Shown piece by piece: positions 33,624-38,140 of a DNA stretch of 38,140 bases (positions are counted from its first letter, which is position 1; every line of letters begins with the position of its first letter). Source of the stretch: Lachnospiraceae bacterium (GTDB lineage Bacteria; Bacillota; Clostridia; Lachnospirales; Lachnospiraceae); the NCBI GenBank assembly GCA_022794255.1, contig JAAWEL010000017.1, positions 1 through 38,140 of the forward strand, read 5' to 3'. The notes beneath the pieces were generated by a model. That model had not been told where the DNA came from. It ran no database searches and saw only the letters and a list, made by a program, of their open reading frames with translations. The translations under genes and the position numbers were made by a program.

Positions 33624-33639
33624 TGGCACAGAAGTTGCT
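33624..33639 (+). promoter_or_regulatory. sigma-54 (-24/-12) promoter of the permease-dehydrogenase-aldolase operon
   Basis: TGGCACAGAAGTTGCT contains the -24 TGGCAC and -12 TTGCT elements with GG and GC ten bases apart. It lies about 40 bases before ATG 33678, just downstream of the activator gene. Confidence 0.8.
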
Positions 33640-33677
33640 TAATCATCTGGTATCAAATAATAACGGAGGGTTTATTT

Positions 33678-35006
33678 ATGGCAACTGGTTATGTGTTAGG
33701 GGTTTTTGCGGTTGTGATCGTGCTGATGATTTTCCTGATTTCCAAATGTAAGGTGCATGCGGCAATGGGAATCCTGCTCTCTGCCATTATCCTGGCGATT
33801 GCTCTAAAGACGCCATGGCAGGATATTGAAGGTACGATCAACGGAGGCTTTTCAGGCACGATTAAGAGCGTGGCGATTGTGATCTTTCTTGGCTGTACCA
33901 TGGGGACTGTTCTGGAAAAGACAGGGGCAGCCATCCGCATCACCAAGTGGGCCATCGGGCTTTTCGGGGATGACAAGATGATCTGGGGGATTGCCCTGGC
34001 ATCCTTTATCCTGGGGATTCCCATCTTTGCGGATACGGTTGTGATTCTTTTGATTCCCATTGTGTCCCTTTTGGCAGTGCAGACAAAGAAATCCATGATG
34101 TGCTACGGAACGGTTCTCTATCTGGGAGCCCTTGTGACGGCATCTTTGGTTCCCCCTACTCCCGGGCCGGTATCTGCGGCTGCCCTTTTAAATGTGCCTT
34201 TGGGACAGGCGATTATCTGGGGGCTGCTTACTGCGGTTCCCAGTGTGATTGCGGCTACTTTTTACTGTATGACCTTGAAAACTCCGGTTTTGCCGAAGGA
34301 GGAGTTTATCAAAGCAGCAAAAGAGGCAGTGGACGGGAGAGAGCTGCCAGGTCTTACAAAGGCCATGGCGCCTATTGTATTTCCTCTTGTTCTGATTGTT
34401 TGTAATACGGCAGCCTCGATTCTGGTTCCGGATACTGGCATTGCCAATTTTCTGGCATTCATCGGAAGTCCTCTGGCCGCGCTGTTTAGCGGATGTCTGG
34501 TGTCTCTGACCCTGACAGGAAAGGATTGGAAAACGAAAAAGGTATTAGACAGCTGGGTGGGGGAGGGTGTCACTGCAGCAGCCATGCCGATTATTGTGAC
34601 TGGTATGGGCGGCGCCCTGGCTACCTTTGTGAAGAATGCAGGGGTTGCTGACCGGATTGCAGAAATGGTGGTTCAGTCCTCCTTCCCGGCAATTTTGATT
34701 CCGATTATCATTGCAGCCATCATTCATGTGGTCACAGGGTCTAATGCCCTGGGAGTTATGACAGCAGCAGCCCTGGTGGAGCCTATGCTGGGGACCTTAG
34801 GGATCTCCCCGGTGGCGGCATTTCTGGCCTGCGGTACAGGAGCTTTGATGTTTAAGCATGCCAATTCCAGCGGCTTCTGGGTGACTGTGTCCATGTCCAA
34901 CATGGATGTGAACCAGGGAATCAGGGCTGTAGGGGGCGCGTCTACAGTGGCGGGACTGACCGGGGCCATTTTCACCTGTATTTTCAGTGCATTGCATTGG
35001 ATCTAA
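33678..35006 (+). CDS. GntP-family sugar-acid permease
   Basis: A 442-residue integral membrane protein with about twelve hydrophobic segments, normal for GntP permeases. Family-like segments are LVPPTPGPVSAAALL in the middle and MFKHANSSGFWVTVSM near the end. These symporters import gluconate-like acids; here the likely cargo is a tetronate (erythronate or threonate), inferred from the neighbouring kinase and decarboxylase. GGAGGG lies nine bases before ATG. First gene of the rightward sigma-54 operon. Confidence 0.87.
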   Translation: MATGYVLGVFAVVIVLMIFLISKCKVHAAMGILLSAIILAIALKTPWQDIEGTINGGFSGTIKSVAIVIFLGCTMGTVLEKTGAAIRITKWAIGLFGDDKMIWGIALASFILGIPIFADTVVILLIPIVSLLAVQTKKSMMCYGTVLYLGALVTASLVPPTPGPVSAAALLNVPLGQAIIWGLLTAVPSVIAATFYCMTLKTPVLPKEEFIKAAKEAVDGRELPGLTKAMAPIVFPLVLIVCNTAASILVPDTGIANFLAFIGSPLAALFSGCLVSLTLTGKDWKTKKVLDSWVGEGVTAAAMPIIVTGMGGALATFVKNAGVADRIAEMVVQSSFPAILIPIIIAAIIHVVTGSNALGVMTAAALVEPMLGTLGISPVAAFLACGTGALMFKHANSSGFWVTVSMSNMDVNQGIRAVGGASTVAGLTGAIFTCIFSALHWI

Positions 35007-35091
35007 AGACTGCTTTTCAGGAAGGAGTTTGCAGGCACGCGCCGGAAGATCAAGTGGGAGAAAGGTTAATTTGAAGGGAGAATAATTTATC

Positions 35092-36081
35092 ATGGAAAAA
35101 TTTATTACAAAGGCGGCACGCCTCAACGGAGCCTACGATATTGAGCTTATAGAGAGGGAGCTGGTGTGCGGGGAGGATGACATTATTGTAAAGAATCACC
35201 TGATGGGAATCTGTGGTTCGGATAAAAATTTTTACCGGGGATTTTTGCCGCCTCAGACTGCAGAGTTTCGCCAGCCTCCAAGGTTTCCCTTCCTGCTGGG
35301 TCACGAGAGCGGGGGCAGGGTGGTGGCCGTGGGCAGCCGGGTCAGCGATTATAAGGTGGGAGAACCGGTGATTGCCTTTGGCTGGAACAATAATTTTGCA
35401 GAATATTTTAAGGCAAAAGCATTTCAGCTGCAGCCGGTTCCCTTTGATCTGGATCTGGATATTGCCAGTTTGGGAGAGCCTACGGCATGTGCTATGTATG
35501 CAGGGATGAACTGCAGGGTTCAGCTGGGGGATTGTGTGGTGGTAATGGGAGGCGGTTATGCAGGCCAGATTATTGCCCAGTGTGCCAAGATGAAGGGGGC
35601 TTATCAGGTGATTGTGGTAGATGTGCTGGAGGGAAAGCTGGATCTGGCAAAATCACTGGGGGCAGATGTTGTCATCAACAGCAATGAAGAGGATCCGGTG
35701 GCAAGGGTAAAGGAGCTTACAGGAGGAATCGGCGCAGATGTTGTGGTGGAAGCTGCCGGGACAGAAGCGTCCTTCAATGCCGCCAGCGCCATGATTCGCC
35801 ACAACGGAAAGTTTGTATTCTATAGCTGGGTGACGAAACCGGTGACTTTGAATATCAGCCGCTGGCATGACGATGGCCTGGAATTTGTCAATACCTGCCT
35901 GGTTCATCACACCTGGCAGCAGCGGTATGTGTGGTTCCCGGAAACTATGCGCCCCATTGCCCAGGGCATGATAAAGGTTCGACCGCTCATTACCCATGCG
36001 TTTAAGCTGGCAGACTTAAAGGCTGGCTTTGAGCTGGCAGACAAGGATGATGCTGCCATCAAGATTGTGTTTCGTCCGTAG
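35092..36081 (+). CDS. zinc-dependent alcohol dehydrogenase (sorbitol dehydrogenase-like)
   Basis: A 329-residue medium-chain dehydrogenase. Catalytic-zinc ligands are in GICGSD and LLGHESGG; the acidic LGEPTA segment follows. The nucleotide-binding site GGGYAGQIIAQ is followed by VIVVDVLEGK, an acidic beta-2 end that favours NAD. The four-cysteine structural zinc loop is missing and the protein is shorter than the usual 345-350 residues. It may oxidise the four-carbon acid, or an aldose/polyol precursor. GGGAG lies shortly before ATG 35092. It sits 85 bases after the permease and 88 before the decarboxylase gene. Confidence 0.82.
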   Translation: MEKFITKAARLNGAYDIELIERELVCGEDDIIVKNHLMGICGSDKNFYRGFLPPQTAEFRQPPRFPFLLGHESGGRVVAVGSRVSDYKVGEPVIAFGWNNNFAEYFKAKAFQLQPVPFDLDLDIASLGEPTACAMYAGMNCRVQLGDCVVVMGGGYAGQIIAQCAKMKGAYQVIVVDVLEGKLDLAKSLGADVVINSNEEDPVARVKELTGGIGADVVVEAAGTEASFNAASAMIRHNGKFVFYSWVTKPVTLNISRWHDDGLEFVNTCLVHHTWQQRYVWFPETMRPIAQGMIKVRPLITHAFKLADLKAGFELADKDDAAIKIVFRP

Positions 36082-36169
36082 AGCAGGTGGGAAAATTCAA
36101 ACATATTCCAGGGAAAAACAGAAAAGAAGGAGACAGTCCAGGGTGACTGAGCTGTGGGAGGGGAGAAGC

Positions 36170-36808
36170 ATGGAGAAAGAACTGAGAAAGAAGATGGAGG
36201 AGGCGGTGTGGGTTGCCCGCAGCCTGTTTGAGCGAAACAGGACCACTGGTTCTTCGGCAAATTTAAGCTTTTTACATAACCGAAACATGTATATCACGGC
36301 AAGTGGAAGCTGCTTTGGAACCCTGACAGAGGAAAGCTTTGCAGTCATGGATTTGGAGGGCAATCTGCTCAGCGACAAGAAACCCAGCAAGGAATGGCCC
36401 CTGCATCTGGGGATTTATCAGAGAAAGTCCCAGACAAAAGCTGTGCTCCACACCCATGGCACCTATGCTGTGCTGTGGAGCTATGTCCCTGTGACTGATG
36501 AGACCGACTGCATCCCGGCCTGCACCCCTTACCTGAAAATGAAGCTGGGACAGGTGTGTATGGTTCCCTATGAGCAGCCCGGATCCCAGGCATTGTTTGA
36601 TGCCTTTGACAGCCGGGTGATGTGTGGGGACGGGTATCTGCTAAAACGCCACGGAGCAGTGGTGCCGGCAAAAGATATTATGGATGCCTTTTATTGTATG
36701 GAGGAGCTGGAGGAAAATGCCCGGATTGCCTGGGAGCTTTGGCGGGCGGGGAACTTCCCCGCCATGGAGGAATTTGGGTCTTACGACCGTCCTGTATGGA
36801 ATCATTGA
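36170..36808 (+). CDS. otnC: class II aldolase family, OtnC-type 3-oxo-tetronate 4-phosphate decarboxylase
   Basis: A 212-residue protein, the usual size for OtnC. Metal ligands H94 and H96 lie in LHTHGTYAV and H161 in LKRHGAVV; SKEWPLHLGIY carries the family's acidic residue. OtnC removes CO2 from 3-oxo-tetronate 4-phosphate to give dihydroxyacetone phosphate. The partner kinase lies in the leftward operon. GGGGAG just before ATG 36170 decides the start; the upstream extension of the frame overlaps the dehydrogenase gene. A fuculose-phosphate-type aldolase is the alternative, made less likely by the OtnK neighbour. Confidence 0.82.
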   Translation: MEKELRKKMEEAVWVARSLFERNRTTGSSANLSFLHNRNMYITASGSCFGTLTEESFAVMDLEGNLLSDKKPSKEWPLHLGIYQRKSQTKAVLHTHGTYAVLWSYVPVTDETDCIPACTPYLKMKLGQVCMVPYEQPGSQALFDAFDSRVMCGDGYLLKRHGAVVPAKDIMDAFYCMEELEENARIAWELWRAGNFPAMEEFGSYDRPVWNH

Positions 36809-36861
36809 TTTTTATATCTTTAGTCTATGCAAAATCGCTGAAAAAACAAGGGAGATCTTGA

Positions 36862-36890
36862 TTGCAGAAGAATATAATCTGTGTTAAGAT
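36862..36890 (+). promoter_or_regulatory. possible promoter of the EamA transporter gene
   Basis: -35 TTGCAG (36862-36867) and -10 TAAGAT (36885-36890) with a 17-base spacer. A 171-base leader would follow. The intergenic part (36809-37103) otherwise holds one open frame from 36932 without a ribosome site. Confidence 0.4.
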
Positions 36891-37103
36891 GAGTAAAATA
36901 ATAAGTTTGAAAAGCTAATACTCCTATTCCTATGAGACAGACTGCCTTTATTCGAGAGGTGGATTTTTATGATCGGTTCCATGTTGACGTCATTGCAGAA
37001 ACGGAGCTGACTCAAGATGTTTATGACCCGTTTTTGCCCTGTAAAGCAGGGGAACGGCTTTCTGTAAATCATAGAAGGGTCATCCAAAAGCAGGAGGAAG
37101 ATT

Positions 37104-37976
37104 GTGAGATACTTGGAACAGCACCCAATGATTATGATTATCTTTGGGATTATGGGAATTTCTCTGTCAGCTATTTTTGTGAGATATTCGGATGCACCTT
37201 CAGCAGTGACTGCTTCTTACCGGCTGCTGTGGACGGTGTTTCTCATGTCCCCCATGGTGTGGGGAGCAAAAAAAAGGCGCAGGGAGTTGCGTGGAATAAA
37301 CAGAAAGGCATTGGTGCTCTGTGGGTGCAGCGGGATTTTCCTGGCGCTTCATTTTTTTACCTGGTTTGAATCTCTAAAGTATACCACAGTGGCCAGCTCC
37401 ACCACTATTGTGTGTACGGAGGCTATATGGGTGGCATTGGGGTATTGCCTGTTTTTAAAAGGAAGGCTGGCGGCAAAGGAGGTGGCGGCGATTGCTGTTA
37501 CTTTAGGCGGCAGCCTGTTGGTAGCTTACTCTGACTCAGGTATGGGGGGCGGGCATTTGTACGGAGATGTCCTGGCCTTATCAGCAGCAGGATTTGTGGC
37601 CGGCTATACACTTATCGGTCAGGTTGTCCGGACAACTCTCTCTACCACAGCATACACCTATATTGTGTATCTGTTTTCTGCTGCTGCTCTGGTGGTTCTC
37701 ACAGCTGTCCAGGGCTATTCTCTGGCTGGATATGGAGGGAATACCGTGATGGTAGGGTTGCTTCTGGCAGTCTTTTCCACCATTTTGGGGCATAGTATCT
37801 TTAGCTGGTGCCTCAAATTTCTCTCTCCGGCCTTTGTGTCAGCCTCAAAGCTGTGTGAGCCAGTGGTGGCCGCAGTGTTCGCGGCTATGCTTTTTGGGGA
37901 AAGGCCCGCAGTACTCCAGGTGGCAGGAGGAGCAGTCATTATAGGTGGAGTGATTTTTTATTCCCGTCAGCAGTGA
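37104..37976 (+). CDS. EamA/DMT family transporter
   Basis: A 290-residue membrane protein with ten hydrophobic segments in two repeated halves, the size and plan of drug/metabolite transporters. Features are IFVRYSDAPSAVTASYRLLW in the first EamA repeat and SKLCEPVVAAVFAAMLFGE in the second, the latter a family hallmark. It starts GTG 37104 with AGGAGGAAG 6-14 bases upstream. The substrate is unknown. The RpiR-type regulator gene follows after 27 bases and may share its transcript. Confidence 0.85.
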   Translation: MRYLEQHPMIMIIFGIMGISLSAIFVRYSDAPSAVTASYRLLWTVFLMSPMVWGAKKRRRELRGINRKALVLCGCSGIFLALHFFTWFESLKYTTVASSTTIVCTEAIWVALGYCLFLKGRLAAKEVAAIAVTLGGSLLVAYSDSGMGGGHLYGDVLALSAAGFVAGYTLIGQVVRTTLSTTAYTYIVYLFSAAALVVLTAVQGYSLAGYGGNTVMVGLLLAVFSTILGHSIFSWCLKFLSPAFVSASKLCEPVVAAVFAAMLFGERPAVLQVAGGAVIIGGVIFYSRQQ

Positions 37977-38003
37977 GGAAGGCGTGTATGGGGGAGATCA
38001 ATT

Positions 38004-38140
38004 ATGTTTACAAAAGAAGTAATGGAACGGTTTACTGAGCTTGATTTCGCAGTTTATGACTGTATTGTAAAAAACGAAAAACACATCTATAAAATAACAA
38101 TCAAGGAATTAGCCGCCATGGCTCATGTCTCAACGGCAAC
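38004..38140 (+). CDS. MurR/RpiR-family regulator (5' part only)
   Basis: The window ends 45 codons into this gene. The start MFTKEVMERFTELDFAVYDC followed by ITIKELAAMAHVSTA is the N-terminal helix-turn-helix of RpiR-type regulators, which usually carry a C-terminal SIS sugar-phosphate-binding domain. GGGGAGA precedes ATG 38004 by seven bases. Confidence 0.7.
   Translation, partial: MFTKEVMERFTELDFAVYDCIVKNEKHIYKITIKELAAMAHVSTA

Noticed and set aside
36932..37103. Plus-strand frame upstream of the EamA gene
   Set aside because: No ribosome-binding site, no recognised family, and it runs out of phase into the EamA gene; only the first 57 codons could be real.
1..38140. CRISPR array, tRNA, rRNA or complete insertion sequence
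   Set aside because: No regularly spaced identical repeats, no cloverleaf-like sequence and no transposase or integrase motif were seen on either strand.

Overview
The window looks like a chromosomal segment of a gut-type Firmicute, most likely a Lachnospiraceae/Clostridium cluster XIVa organism. The reasons are strong GGAGG ribosome-binding sites, consensus TTGACA/TATAAT promoters, tightly packed operons, a copper-amine-oxidase-like stalk protein and a PrpR-type sigma-54 activator controlling a sugar-acid locus. The assignment comes from reading alone; no database was searched.

Region 1 (about 350-16,800) is a defence island, visibly more AT-rich than the rest. A consensus promoter at 352-380 appears to drive a gene train of about 14.5 kb ending at a terminator at 15005-15032. 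Its order is: HARE-HTH/Mrr-type nuclease; SspD/DndC-like PP-loop sulfur transferase; SspB-like DUF4007 protein; SspC-like P-loop ATPase; SspA/DndA-like cysteine desulfurase; PLD-nuclease/SF2 helicase; a 54-residue microprotein; DndD-like SMC ATPase; a 180-residue protein I do not recognise; and a sigma-70-family protein. A second unit with its own promoter, which carries a palindrome over the -35 box, encodes a DndB-like DGQHR protein and an 83-residue partner. The set matches a phosphorothioate (PT) DNA modification module (SspBCD plus SspA) joined to an executor module that replaces SspE. Cysteine desulfurase would supply sulfur, SspD would activate and transfer it, SspB and SspC would act on DNA, and the helicase, SMC ATPase and Mrr nuclease would attack unmodified DNA. 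The built-in sigma factor and the hidden microprotein are the most unusual parts.

Region 2 (16,900-18,660) holds a DUF3800 gene and then about 0.8 kb of small genetic debris: a 32-residue holin-like (type I toxin-like) peptide with terminator, a second toxin-like remnant on the other strand, and a nested inverted repeat. This may mark the right edge of the island.

Region 3 (18,660-28,550) is ordinary but patchy: an orphan 135-residue protein, a large lipoprotein, a Nudix hydrolase, an AraC-GNAT fusion protein, a MATE exporter, a stalk-domain protein, a decayed fpg/mutM pseudogene and a GH13 alpha-glucosidase. Three of these genes carry in-frame degenerate tandem repeats (5-, 8- and 5-residue units), which is striking for one 10-kb stretch.

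Region 4 (28,550-36,810) is a tetronate (four-carbon sugar acid) catabolic locus: OtnK-type kinase and SAF-domain oxidoreductase leftward; a PrpR-type sigma-54 activator, GntP permease, zinc alcohol dehydrogenase and OtnC-type decarboxylase rightward. I found good -24/-12 promoters for both arms and inverted repeats that could be activator sites. The window ends with an EamA transporter and the start of an RpiR-family regulator. I saw no tRNA, rRNA, CRISPR array or complete insertion sequence.
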